From Betaproteobacteria bacterium RIFCSPLOWO2_02_FULL_62_17 (GTDB taxonomy: Bacteria; Pseudomonadota; Gammaproteobacteria; Burkholderiales; SG8-39): a stretch of 8,801 nt of DNA. The notes beneath the pieces were generated by a model. It had not been told where the DNA came from. It did not search any database and saw only the letters and a list, made by a program, of their open reading frames with translations. The stretch is taken from contig MEQV01000234.1 in NCBI GenBank assembly GCA_001770355.1, positions 20,834 through 29,634 on the forward strand, given 5' to 3'. Below, in pieces: positions 1 through 6,367 of this stretch; positions within the stretch are counted from its first letter, which is position 1, and the number at the start of each line of letters is the position of its first letter. The translations under genes were made by a program, and so were the position numbers.

Positions 1-438
1 ATGGACGGCTGGGGTTTTACCGGAACCATGCAGAAATTGGGCGTGGAGCGCCGCGTCCTGGCGGCCGGCGAGAACAAGGCATTCCTGGATCCGTTTTCGC
101 CGCTGGATGAAAACCACAAGAAACATGCGCAGGCGCTGCTTGCCGAAATCCATGCCCAATTCATCGACGTTGTCAAAAAAGGGCGAGGCAAGCGCCTCAA
201 GGAATCGCCGGAACTGTTTTCCGGCCTGATCTGGACCGGCGCCAAGAGCATCGACGTGGGTCTGGCCGATGGTCTGGGCGGACTGGAGTGGGTCGCGCGC
301 GAAGTGGTGAAGGCCGAGGATATCGTGGATTTCACGCAAAAACAGAATCTGGCCGAGCGCGTTGCAAGGCGCTTCGGCGCGGTACTCGCGGAATCGCTGT
401 CAGGGTTTCTTGTTTCGAGCCAGTTGGGGCTGCGCTAG
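1..438 (+). CDS. sppA: Signal peptide peptidase SppA, C-terminal part (5' truncated by window edge)
   Basis: C-terminal 145 residues of a membrane-anchored S49-family serine protease that degrades cleaved signal peptides in the inner membrane. The ATG at position 1 is an internal Met, because family alignment places it well after the N-terminal anchor and just past the catalytic serine (ASGGYY-type motif), which lies outside the window. Residues 5-26 (GFTG, KLGVERR, then AGENK) and DPFSP resemble the segment around the general-base lysine of bacterial SppA; by comparison with Bacillus SppA (remembered as GAHKDIMSP) K26 is the likely base. Residues 60-95 (KKGRGKRL, TGAKSIDVGLADGLGG) form the usual C-terminal substrate-groove region. 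Stop TAG at 436-438. It converges on the minus-strand methyltransferase gene. Family assignment is firm; activity cannot be judged without the missing half. Confidence 0.93.
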   Translation: MDGWGFTGTMQKLGVERRVLAAGENKAFLDPFSPLDENHKKHAQALLAEIHAQFIDVVKKGRGKRLKESPELFSGLIWTGAKSIDVGLADGLGGLEWVAREVVKAEDIVDFTQKQNLAERVARRFGAVLAESLSGFLVSSQLGLR

Positions 439-452
439 GGAAGGTTTGAACC

Positions 453-476
453 AGGGGGGCATGCCTATATCCCCCT
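453..476. repeat. Hairpin in the sppA / methyltransferase convergent gap
   Basis: A perfect 6-bp inverted repeat (AGGGGG at 453-458, CCCCCT at 471-476) encloses a 12-nt loop, 14 bases after the sppA stop. It is GC-rich and could slow or stop transcription, or protect the sppA 3' end. No T-run follows on the plus strand (TCAG instead), so it is not a classical intrinsic terminator. The structure is visible; the role is inference. Confidence 0.4.
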
Positions 477-496
477 TCAGGGAAACGCCGCGTAAA

Positions 497-514
497 TTCT
501 GCCGCGAAGCAGAA
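497..514 (-). terminator. Probable terminator hairpin after the methyltransferase gene
   Basis: TTCTGC (497-502) and GCAGAA (509-514) form a perfect 6-bp stem with a 6-nt loop, 5 nt beyond the methyltransferase stop codon. Read on the minus strand the stem is followed only by TTTA, a short U tract, so this is a weak intrinsic terminator at best. It faces the 3' end of sppA and may work in both directions. Confidence 0.45.
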
Positions 515-519
515 CCTGT

Positions 520-1233
520 TCAGCGTTTCCTTAACAGAAGAAATACGCAGGGCCTCTTGTCCAGATGGGTGGTCTGCGCGCGCCACGCGCGGATAGTGCG
601 TGTCGCGATTTCCTCGGTCGGCAGGGTCAGATCGCAGGCGACGCAAAGCAGGGTTTCGGCATGGCAAGCGCCGAGCAATGCATTCAGCATTGCCTGATTG
701 CGATAGGGCGTTTCGATAAAGATCTGGGTGGCGCGCGCGGCGAGCGATTGTTCCTCGAGGGCGCGAATGGCGCGGCTGCGGGCGGGTTGCTTGATCGGCA
801 GATAGCCGTGGAACGAAAAGCGCTGGGTTTCCAGACCCGATGCCATCAATGCCAGGATGGGAGAGGAGGGTCCCGGCAGCGGCACGACTCGCAAGCCCGC
901 CTGATGCGCGAGCAGCACCAGCGTGGCGCCGGGATCCGCCACGCCGGGACAACCCGCCTCGGACAGCACGCCGGCATCGACGCCGCCTCGCACCGCATCG
1001 ATCATGGCGGCGAGTTCCGCTGCCGGGGTGTCGTTGCCGAGGCGCTCAATGCGCAACTGGGAAATCGGGCCGGGGTGACCGCTTAGTTTCAGGAATGCAC
1101 GGGCGGACTTGGGTTCTTCGGCGAGGAAGTAGCGCAGTTGGCGAACCCGCACCAGTACCGATTCAGGAATTACCGCGGCGACATCGGTTCCGCCCAGCGT
1201 GGTGGGCAGCAGCCATATCGTTCCGGCGGGCAC
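520..1233 (-). CDS. SAM-dependent methyltransferase, tetrapyrrole methylase (RsmI-like) family
   Basis: 237-residue protein of the tetrapyrrole-methylase fold, the fold shared by RsmI, the 16S rRNA 2'-O-methylase. Visible family motifs: EEPKSARAFLK (39-49), SEAGCPGVADPGA (91-103), the PLPGPSS...ALMASG segment (118-133), FHGYLP (141-146), ETPYRN (174-179) and LCVACDLT (196-203). The first part forms the cofactor-binding domain; GPSS and ETPYRN are typical of the RsmI-related branch. It is shorter than RsmI (about 280-290 residues), so I treat it as the beta/gammaproteobacterial paralogue often found beside maf, with unknown substrate (RNA is plausible), and give no symbol. The start is GTG at 1231-1233, directly abutting the maf stop (TAG then GTG), with an ideal Shine-Dalgarno. 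It is thus co-transcribed and probably translationally coupled with maf. Stop TGA at 522-520. Confidence 0.88.
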   Translation of the reverse strand: MPAGTIWLLPTTLGGTDVAAVIPESVLVRVRQLRYFLAEEPKSARAFLKLSGHPGPISQLRIERLGNDTPAAELAAMIDAVRGGVDAGVLSEAGCPGVADPGATLVLLAHQAGLRVVPLPGPSSPILALMASGLETQRFSFHGYLPIKQPARSRAIRALEEQSLAARATQIFIETPYRNQAMLNALLGACHAETLLCVACDLTLPTEEIATRTIRAWRAQTTHLDKRPCVFLLLRKR

Positions 1234-1824
1234 CTAAGGGACCTCCAGACCATGTTCCTTGAGCAGATCGACCAGCGCGATCAGCGGCAGGCCGATCAAG
1301 GCATTGGGGTCGTCGCCGCCAAGTTTCTGTATCAATGCAATGCCCAGGCCCTCGGATTTTGCGCTGCCCGCGCAGTCATAAGGCTGTTCGTTACGAAGAT
1401 AGCGCTCGATCAAGTCCGGTGAGAGCGAGCGGAACCGGACCGGGTTGGAAACGCATCGCTGCAGCGTTCGCGCGGTGTCGGTGTTATGCACGCACAAGGC
1501 AGTGTAAAAAACCGCTTCGCGCCCGGAAAGCCGGCGCAATTGGCGTGTGGCGTTCTGGTGCGTTCCCGGTTTGCCGAGCAACTCGCCGCCGCAGCAGGCA
1601 ACCTGATCGGAGCCTATGACCAGCGCGCCGGTATAATTTGCGGCGACGTTCAAAGCTTTGGCGCAGGCAAGCCGCAATGCCATGGCTTGCGGCTGTTCCC
1701 CGGGCAGCGGCGTTTCGTCGACCTGCGGCGCGGCGACTTCGAAGGGCAGCCCAAGCCGGGACAGCAGACTGCTGCGGTAACGCGAGGTGGAGGCGAGGAT
1801 GAGTTTCACGGATCTGAAGAGCAT
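1234..1824 (-). CDS. maf: Maf/YceF-family nucleoside triphosphate pyrophosphatase (7-methyl-GTP type)
   Basis: 196-residue cytoplasmic house-cleaning enzyme that hydrolyses non-canonical nucleotides to monophosphate and pyrophosphate; the YceF branch prefers 7-methyl-GTP. Motifs from the ATG: KLILASTSRYR (7-17), ETP (37-39), GSDQVA (71-76; D73 is the likely metal-binding/catalytic Asp), LGKPG (83-87), YDCAGSAKSEGLGI and GDDPNALIGLPLI near the C-terminus. The last two, with SDQV, point to YceF rather than the dTTP/UTP-specific YhdE branch. Length matches E. coli YceF (194). The ATG at 1824 has no clear Shine-Dalgarno; a GTG at 1809 would give MKLILAS..., equally typical of the family, so the start is uncertain by five codons. 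First gene of a two-gene minus-strand unit, divergent from yceD across an 86-bp gap. I found no convincing promoter for it there. Confidence 0.93.
   Translation of the reverse strand: MLFRSVKLILASTSRYRSSLLSRLGLPFEVAAPQVDETPLPGEQPQAMALRLACAKALNVAANYTGALVIGSDQVACCGGELLGKPGTHQNATRQLRRLSGREAVFYTALCVHNTDTARTLQRCVSNPVRFRSLSPDLIERYLRNEQPYDCAGSAKSEGLGIALIQKLGGDDPNALIGLPLIALVDLLKEHGLEVP
1241..1246 (-). promoter_or_regulatory. Shine-Dalgarno fixing the GTG start of the methyltransferase gene
   Basis: On the minus strand this reads GGAGGT, a near-perfect anti-16S match inside the last codons of maf, 7 nt upstream of the GTG at 1233-1231. It decides for the GTG start and shows a dedicated ribosome site even though the genes abut. 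Confidence 0.8.
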
Positions 1825-1872
1825 GCCAGGGCCGGAAAAAAGAACCTAACGCCCTGAACAGCTTGCAATTTC

Positions 1873-1901
1873 TTGACAGCGCGACGCGCGCATAATATCA
1901 T
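1873..1901 (+). promoter_or_regulatory. Near-consensus sigma-70 promoter for yceD-rpmF-plsX-fab
   Basis: A perfect -35 TTGACA (1873-1878), a 17-bp spacer and -10 TATCAT (1896-1901, 5 of 6 consensus) lie just before yceD. Transcription should begin near 1907-1909, only 2-4 nt before the yceD ATG at 1911, giving a leaderless or near-leaderless message. The spacer contains a perfect inverted repeat, GCGCG-ACG-CGCGC (1879-1891), which could be a protein site or simply GC bias. Other -10 readings in the AT-rich patch (CATAAT, TAATAT) give spacers of 12-14 bp and are less likely. Confidence 0.72.
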
Positions 1902-1910
1902 GCACGCCCT

Positions 1911-2396
1911 ATGTCGCTAGCGGGGGTGATCGATGGCCTCCAGTTCGCACGCGATGGCGGCGAATTGCGCGGGACGCTTGGTCTGGAACGACTTTCGCGT
2001 CTTGCGGAGTCGCCGTGCAAAACCTCCGGAGTTGAGTATTGCCTTCGCGGCGGGCTGAATCGGGCGGGGAAACCCAGTCTTGAGATCACCGCTTCAGGCA
2101 GCATGGAACTCGTATGCCAGCGTTGTCTGGGCCCTCTTCTGATTGAAGTCGATGTGGATGTGGAATTGGAGTTGTGCGCGGATCCGGAGGTCATCGCGCA
2201 GACCGACGACGAGATTGACCGGGTGCTCGCGACGCGGGAGATGAGCGTCGCGCAACTGGTGGAAGACGAGGTCATTCTCGCGCTGCCCCAGGTACCCAAG
2301 CATGAGAATTGCAGTGTCGACAACTTGATTGCCCAACCGAACAAGCAATCGCCCTTCAGTGTGCTGGCAAGTTTAAAAAAACGCGGCGATCGCTAG
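1911..2396 (+). CDS. yceD: YceD / DUF177 family protein (23S rRNA accumulation / large-subunit biogenesis)
   Basis: 161-residue protein of the YceD (DUF177) family, implicated in 23S rRNA accumulation and nearly always encoded immediately upstream of rpmF, as here (39-bp gap). Visible features: VIDGLQFARDGGELRG near the N-terminus (6-21), a CQRC motif (C69, C72), an acidic middle, LVEDEVILALPQVPKHENC (116-134) with H131 and C134, and the characteristic C-terminal SPFSVLASLK (147-156). C69/C72/H131/C134 could form a metal site, as is often noted for the family; this is inference. The ATG at 1911 is chosen because family members carry about five residues before the I-D pair. A GTG at 1926 is a weaker alternative with a poor GC-only Shine-Dalgarno. 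No Shine-Dalgarno precedes the ATG, which fits leaderless initiation from the promoter at 1873-1901. First gene of the rightward cluster. Confidence 0.93.
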   Translation: MSLAGVIDGLQFARDGGELRGTLGLERLSRLAESPCKTSGVEYCLRGGLNRAGKPSLEITASGSMELVCQRCLGPLLIEVDVDVELELCADPEVIAQTDDEIDRVLATREMSVAQLVEDEVILALPQVPKHENCSVDNLIAQPNKQSPFSVLASLKKRGDR

Positions 2397-2435
2397 GATC
2401 GTCTCGAGAATAGAAAGATTTGAAGGAGTAAAACC

Positions 2436-2615
2436 ATGGCAGTACAGCAGAACAAGAAGTCCCCCTCCAAAAGAGGCATGCACCGCGCGCATGATTTCCT
2501 GGTGGCGCCGCCGCTTGCCCTGGAGCCGACCACTGGCGAGGTGCATCTGCGCCATCACGTGAGCCCGAGCGGCTATTATCGTGGCAAGAAAGTCATAAAA
2601 GGCGGGGGCGAGTAA
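2436..2615 (+). CDS. rpmF: 50S ribosomal protein L32
   Basis: 59-residue basic ribosomal protein of the large subunit. The sequence starts MAVQQNKKSPSKRGMHRAHD and continues with the hallmark segments EPTTGEVHLRHH (30-41) and SPSGYYRGKKVIK (43-55), unmistakable for L32. There are no zinc-binding cysteines, as in most proteobacterial L32 proteins. The start is fixed by AAGGAG at 2423-2428, 7 nt upstream of the ATG; stop TAA at 2613-2615. The ORF is short enough to be missed by length-filtered ORF finding. It sits between yceD and plsX, the conserved yceD-rpmF-plsX order that ties ribosome production to membrane lipid synthesis. Expression is probably driven by the promoter before yceD. Confidence 0.98.
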   Translation: MAVQQNKKSPSKRGMHRAHDFLVAPPLALEPTTGEVHLRHHVSPSGYYRGKKVIKGGGE

Positions 2616-2629
2616 GGCTCGGTTTCGTT

Positions 2630-2650
2630 TCGGGATGCAATGCGTCCCGA
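2630..2650 (+). repeat. Stable hairpin at the rpmF–plsX junction
   Basis: Bases 2630-2638 pair with 2642-2650 in a 9-bp stem (one T·G wobble) with a 3-nt loop AAT. It begins 14 nt after the rpmF stop. No T-run follows, so it is not a plain intrinsic terminator; it could attenuate read-through, protect the rpmF 3' end or be an RNA-processing site. The upstream in-frame ATG of plsX (2640-2642) lies in its loop and stem, which argues against that ATG being the start. The pairing is seen; the roles are inferred. Confidence 0.6.
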
Positions 2651-2678
2651 TGCGGAAATCCATTCCCGGGGCGGGCTA

Positions 2679-3689
2679 GTGGCCAACACCATTGCCATCG
2701 ATTGCATGGGCGGCGATCACGGCCCGCATGTCACCGTGCCGGCGGCTATCGAATTCCTTGCCATGCACAGCGCAGCGAGCGTCGTGCTGGTCGGCCTGCG
2801 CGATGCCATCGATGCTGAATTGCGCCGCGTCGGCGGCGTCACGGCGGACCGGGTGCGGGTGCACCATGCGCCGGAGACCATATCCATGGATGAACCTCCC
2901 GCCGCGGCATTGCGCGGCAAGAAGGAGTCTTCCATGCGTCTGGCGGCCGAGCTGGTCAAGAGCGGCGAAGCCCAGGCGCTGGTCAGTGCGGGCAATACCG
3001 GCGCATTGATGGCCATTTCCCGTTTTGTGTTGAAAACCCTCCCGGGCATAGACCGGCCGGCGATACTCTCGGTGCTGCCTTCGCAGGCCGGAGGCACCTA
3101 TGTGCTGGACCTCGGCGCCAATGTCGACAGTACCGCCGAACATCTGCTGCAATTCGCGATCATGGGTTCGGTGCTGGTGTCGGCGGTCGAGCACAAGGAA
3201 CGCCCCACGGTAGGCCTGCTAAACATCGGTGAGGAGGACACCAAGGGGACCGAAGTCGTCAAGAAGGCCGCGGCTTTGCTGCGCGCCAGCGGTCTTAATT
3301 TCATCGGCAATGTCGAGGGCGACGACATTTTCAAGGGACGTTGCGATGTGGTGGTATGCGATGGCTTTGTCGGCAACGTGGCGTTGAAATCGGTGGAAGG
3401 ACTGGCGCAGATGCTCGGTGCGTTCCTCAAGGAAGAACTGAGCCGCAGCTTTCTTAGGAAACTGGCCGCGCTAGCCGCCGCGCCGGCTCTGGTGGCCTTC
3501 AAGCGCCGCGTCGATCACCGTGCCTACAATGGCGCGACGCTGATCGGATTGCGCGGTGTGGTGGTCAAGAGCCACGGATCAGCGGACCAGTTTGCATTTC
3601 GCCGCGCCATCGAAAGGGCACGCGAAGAAGTGGAGAACGATGTTATCGCCAGATTGACGCATCGCCTTGCCAGTCTGGAGGCGGCATGA
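2679..3689 (+). CDS. plsX: Phosphate acyltransferase PlsX
   Basis: 336-residue peripheral-membrane enzyme that converts acyl-ACP and phosphate to acyl-phosphate, the donor used by PlsY to acylate glycerol-3-phosphate at the start of phospholipid synthesis. Motifs: TIAIDCMGGDHGP (4-16) at the N-terminus, VSAGNTGALMA, LDLGAN, LLNIGEEDTKGT, VVCDGFVGNVALKS and NGATLIGLRGVVVKSHGSAD near the C-terminus, all standard for PlsX. I choose GTG at 2679 because family members begin one to four residues before the T/L-AIDCMGGD block and a G-rich stretch (GGGGCGGG, 2668-2675) can serve as Shine-Dalgarno. An in-frame ATG at 2640 would add 13 unconserved residues and lies in a hairpin. The stop TGA overlaps the fabH ATG by 4 bp (ATGA), implying translational coupling. 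Confidence 0.95.
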   Translation: MANTIAIDCMGGDHGPHVTVPAAIEFLAMHSAASVVLVGLRDAIDAELRRVGGVTADRVRVHHAPETISMDEPPAAALRGKKESSMRLAAELVKSGEAQALVSAGNTGALMAISRFVLKTLPGIDRPAILSVLPSQAGGTYVLDLGANVDSTAEHLLQFAIMGSVLVSAVEHKERPTVGLLNIGEEDTKGTEVVKKAAALLRASGLNFIGNVEGDDIFKGRCDVVVCDGFVGNVALKSVEGLAQMLGAFLKEELSRSFLRKLAALAAAPALVAFKRRVDHRAYNGATLIGLRGVVVKSHGSADQFAFRRAIERAREEVENDVIARLTHRLASLEAA

Positions 3690-4645
3690 TCTGGTCCAGG
3701 ATCGCGGGGACTGGCAGCTACCTGCCCGAGCGACTTGTCACCAACGCCGATCTCGCCCGGACCATGGATACCTCGGACGCATGGATACAGAGCCGCACCG
3801 GTATCAAGGAAAGACATATCGCCGACGCGTCACAGTCGAGCAGCGACATGGCCCTGCGGGCGTGTCAGGCTGCGCTGCTCGCCGCAAATCTACCGGCTTC
3901 CGAGGTCGATCTGATTATCTTTGCCACATCGACACCGGATCAGATCTTTCCCAGCAGCGCGTGCCTGCTGCAGGCGAAACTCGGCATCAAGGGCGGGGCG
4001 GCATTCGACGTACAGGCGGTTTGCAGCGGCTTTGTTTATGCGCTGAGTATCGCCGACAAATTCATTCGCTCCGGGCAGAATCGTTGCGCCCTGGTGGTCG
4101 GCGCGGAGGTGTTTTCGCGGATACTGGACTGGAACGATCGTTCCACCTCGGTGCTTTTTGGCGACGGCGCGGGCGCCGTCGTGCTGCGCGCGGATTCGAA
4201 GCCGGGGATTCTCGGCAGCGTGCTTCATGCCGATGGATCACTGGCGAAGATTCTTTCGGTTCCGGGGGCGGTCAGCGGCGGAAAGGTCATCGGCAGCGCG
4301 TTCGTGCAGATGGACGGCCAGGGCGTCTTCAAATTCGCGGTTCGCGTGCTCGACGAGGTTGCGCGCGAGACGCTGGCGCAATGCAGGCTCGGGATTACGG
4401 ATGTCGACTGGTTCATTCCGCATCAGGCGAACGTGCGCATTATGGATGCGACGGCAAAACGCCTCGGCATTCCCTCCGAGCGCGTGGTGGTGACGGTGGA
4501 TCGCCACGCCAATACGTCGGCGGCATCGGTGCCCCTGGCGCTGGACTGCGCGGTGCGCGATGGCCGCATCAAGCGCGGACAAAAGATCCTGCTGGCGGGG
4601 GTCGGCGGGGGTTTCACCTGGGGCGCGGTACTTCTTGAGTATTGA
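3686..4645 (+). CDS. fabH: 3-oxoacyl-ACP synthase III (KAS III)
   Basis: 319-residue cytoplasmic condensing enzyme that starts fatty acid synthesis by joining acetyl-CoA (or another short acyl-CoA) to malonyl-ACP. The thiolase-fold triad is intact and clear: C113 in FDVQAVCSGF, H246 in FIPHQAN and N276 in HANTSAAS, matching E. coli Cys112/His244/Asn274. Other family marks are GTGSYLPERLVTN (8-20), the RTGIKERHIA block (37-46) typical of CoA binding, LFGDGAGA (157-164) and the C-terminal GVGGGFTWGAVLLEY (305-319). Length is normal (E. coli 317). The ATG overlaps the plsX stop by 4 bp, so it is probably translated by reinitiation. fabD follows after 12 bp. A long overlapping ORF in the +1 frame is a composition artefact. 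Confidence 0.97.
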   Translation: MIWSRIAGTGSYLPERLVTNADLARTMDTSDAWIQSRTGIKERHIADASQSSSDMALRACQAALLAANLPASEVDLIIFATSTPDQIFPSSACLLQAKLGIKGGAAFDVQAVCSGFVYALSIADKFIRSGQNRCALVVGAEVFSRILDWNDRSTSVLFGDGAGAVVLRADSKPGILGSVLHADGSLAKILSVPGAVSGGKVIGSAFVQMDGQGVFKFAVRVLDEVARETLAQCRLGITDVDWFIPHQANVRIMDATAKRLGIPSERVVVTVDRHANTSAASVPLALDCAVRDGRIKRGQKILLAGVGGGFTWGAVLLEY

Positions 4646-4657
4646 ACAGGAGCTACG

Positions 4658-5587
4658 TTGAAACTGGCAATGGTGTTTCCCGGGCAGGGGTCGCAAACCG
4701 TAGGGATGATGAATGCCTACGGCGACTTGCCCGAAATCCGCCAGACCATCAGCGAAGCATCGGATATTCTCGGGCAGGATATCGGCAGGCTCATCGCGGA
4801 AGGTCCGGCGGGAGAATTGAACCGCACCGTGAATACCCAGCCGGTGATGGTGACCGCCGGCGTCGCGGTCTACCGGGCCTGGCTCGCATTGGGTGGCGCC
4901 CGCCCGGATATGGTTGCCGGCCATAGTCTGGGGGAATATTCCGCGCTGGTGGCGGCGGGGGCGCTGTCGTTTTCAGATTGCCTCCCGCTGGTCCGGCTGC
5001 GCGCCCAGGCCATGCAGGACGCGGTGCCCGAAGGAACCGGTGCCATGGCGGCGATACTCGGGCTTGACGATGATGCGGTCGCGGCGGCCTGCGCGGAAGC
5101 GGCGCAAGGCGAAGTGGTCGAGGCAGTCAACTTCAATGCGCCCGCACACGTGGTGATCGCCGGGCACGCAGGCGCCGTCAAACGAGGCATGGAAGCCGCC
5201 AAAAGCCGGGGCGCCAGGCGGGCGGTGCCTTTGCCGGTCAGCGCGCCGTTTCACTCTTCTTTGATGGGGCCCGCCGCCATGCGCTTGAAACAAGCGCTGG
5301 CTGATGTGCAAATTCAATTGCCTGCAATTCAAGTGGTGCATAACCTGGATGCCGCGACCCATGTGCAAGCCGAGCAGATACGCGACGCGCTGGTTGGTCA
5401 GGCCGATCATCCGGTGAGATGGACACAATGCGTCAAAGCGATGGCGACCGCGGGTATCACACACGTTTTTGAGTGCGGTCCCGGTAAGGTTCTGGCGCCC
5501 TTGTCCAAGCGCATATGCGCCGAGCTGCAGGGTCTCGCACTTGCGGATCGTGCCGCCATCGATCAGGGACTGCGCATTCGTGAGTGA
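4658..5587 (+). CDS. fabD: Malonyl-CoA:ACP transacylase
   Basis: 309-residue enzyme transferring malonyl from CoA to the phosphopantetheine arm of ACP, supplying the extender unit to FabH and FabF. Motifs: VFPGQGSQ (6-13), GHSLGEYSALVAAG (88-101) with nucleophile S90, R115 in LVRLRAQAMQ (equivalent to the carboxylate-binding R117 of E. coli) and H199 in SAPFHSSLM, completing the Ser-His pair. Length equals E. coli FabD. The start is TTG at 4658: it gives the canonical N-terminus MKLAMVFPGQGSQ and follows AGGAG (4648-4652) by 5 nt, with no ATG or GTG available in that position. The stop TGA lies inside the fabG start region (8-bp overlap). The NAPAHVVIAG segment (160-169) has H where many homologues have Q, a minor variation. 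Confidence 0.97.
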   Translation: MKLAMVFPGQGSQTVGMMNAYGDLPEIRQTISEASDILGQDIGRLIAEGPAGELNRTVNTQPVMVTAGVAVYRAWLALGGARPDMVAGHSLGEYSALVAAGALSFSDCLPLVRLRAQAMQDAVPEGTGAMAAILGLDDDAVAAACAEAAQGEVVEAVNFNAPAHVVIAGHAGAVKRGMEAAKSRGARRAVPLPVSAPFHSSLMGPAAMRLKQALADVQIQLPAIQVVHNLDAATHVQAEQIRDALVGQADHPVRWTQCVKAMATAGITHVFECGPGKVLAPLSKRICAELQGLALADRAAIDQGLRIRE

Positions 5588-6335
5588 CCCGGGCACGCTG
5601 ACAAATCAAATTGCGCTGGTGACCGGGGCGAGCCGCGGCATCGGCAAGGCAGTTGCCATTGCGTTGGGTTCCAGAGGCGCGACCGTTATCGGCACCGGCA
5701 CCACTGCATCCGGGGCTGCGGCCGTCGACGCCTGTCTCAAGGAGCAGGGCGCCAGGGGGCGCGGCGCGATACTGGATGTCAACGATGGCGCGGCAGTGGC
5801 GGCACTGATCGAGCAGATCGAAAAAGAGTACGGCAGCGTGTCCATACTTGTGAACAATGCCGGCGTCGCAAAGGACAATCTGGCGATGCGCATGAAGGAC
5901 ACGGAGTGGGACGCCGTCATCGATACCGATTTGAAATCGGTTTTCCGCCTGTCCAAGGCGGTGATGCGCGGCATGATGAAAGCGCGCGCGGGCAGGATTA
6001 TCAGCATTACATCGGTGGTGGCGGCAACCGGCAATGCGGGCCAGGTCAATTACGCGGCGGCCAAGGCGGGTGTTGCCGGATTCACGCGCTCGCTCGCGCG
6101 GGAAATCGGCAGCCGCGGCATCACGGTGAACTGCGTCGCGCCGGGATTCATAGAAACCGACATGACGCGTGCGCTCTCGCAAGCACAACGCGAAGCCTTG
6201 CTGGGCCAGATTCCTCTGGCGCGCTTCGGGCACGCCGAAGAAGTTGCCGCCGCGGTGTGTTTTCTTGCTTCGCCTGCCGGGGCGTACATCACCGGCAGCA
6301 CCATTCATGTCAATGGCGGCATGTTCATGAATTAG
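5580..6335 (+). CDS. fabG: 3-oxoacyl-ACP reductase FabG (Asp at the catalytic Asn position)
   Basis: 251-residue short-chain dehydrogenase/reductase; NADPH-dependent reduction of 3-oxoacyl-ACP, normally a homotetramer. Rossmann motif TGASRGIG (15-22), NNAGVAKD (92-99), catalytic S145, Y158 and K162 (YAAAK), and the PGFIETDMT block (188-196) are all present. Against E. coli FabG (S138, Y151, K155) the offset is a constant 7, so E. coli N110 corresponds to residue 117, which here is Asp: VIDTDLKSVFRLSK instead of the usual TNL. The codon is GAT at 5928-5930, one transition from AAT. The start GTG (5580-5582) overlaps the fabD stop by 8 bp, with AGGGA at 5565-5569 as Shine-Dalgarno. It gives MSDPGTLTNQIALVTGAS; no ATG lies nearby. 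The surrounding fab genes make the FabG role near certain despite the substitution. Confidence 0.95.
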   Translation: MSDPGTLTNQIALVTGASRGIGKAVAIALGSRGATVIGTGTTASGAAAVDACLKEQGARGRGAILDVNDGAAVAALIEQIEKEYGSVSILVNNAGVAKDNLAMRMKDTEWDAVIDTDLKSVFRLSKAVMRGMMKARAGRIISITSVVAATGNAGQVNYAAAKAGVAGFTRSLAREIGSRGITVNCVAPGFIETDMTRALSQAQREALLGQIPLARFGHAEEVAAAVCFLASPAGAYITGSTIHVNGGMFMN

Positions 6336-6367
6336 CCTGGGAAGTGCTGAACAAGAGGACCGCGCGC

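Noticed and set aside
332..952. Minus-strand 206-codon frame overlapping the methyltransferase and sppA ends
   Set aside because: Conflicts with the motif-rich methyltransferase frame and has an Arg-rich, motif-free translation.
1825..1872. Minus-strand promoter for maf
   Set aside because: TTGCAA on the minus strand has no acceptable -10 at 16-18 bp; nothing convincing was found.
2640..2678. ATG at 2640 as the plsX start
   Set aside because: Adds 13 residues that are not family-like, has no good Shine-Dalgarno and lies in a stable hairpin; GTG at 2679 fits better.
3667..4638. Open frame of 323 codons in the +1 frame across almost all of fabH
   Set aside because: Low-complexity Arg/Gly-rich translation typical of a GC-rich shadow; fabH in the other frame has a full catalytic triad.
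5457..6308. Antisense open frame of 283 codons opposite fabG
   Set aside because: His/Arg-rich translation without recognisable motifs; mirrors the codon bias of fabG and has no supporting start signals.
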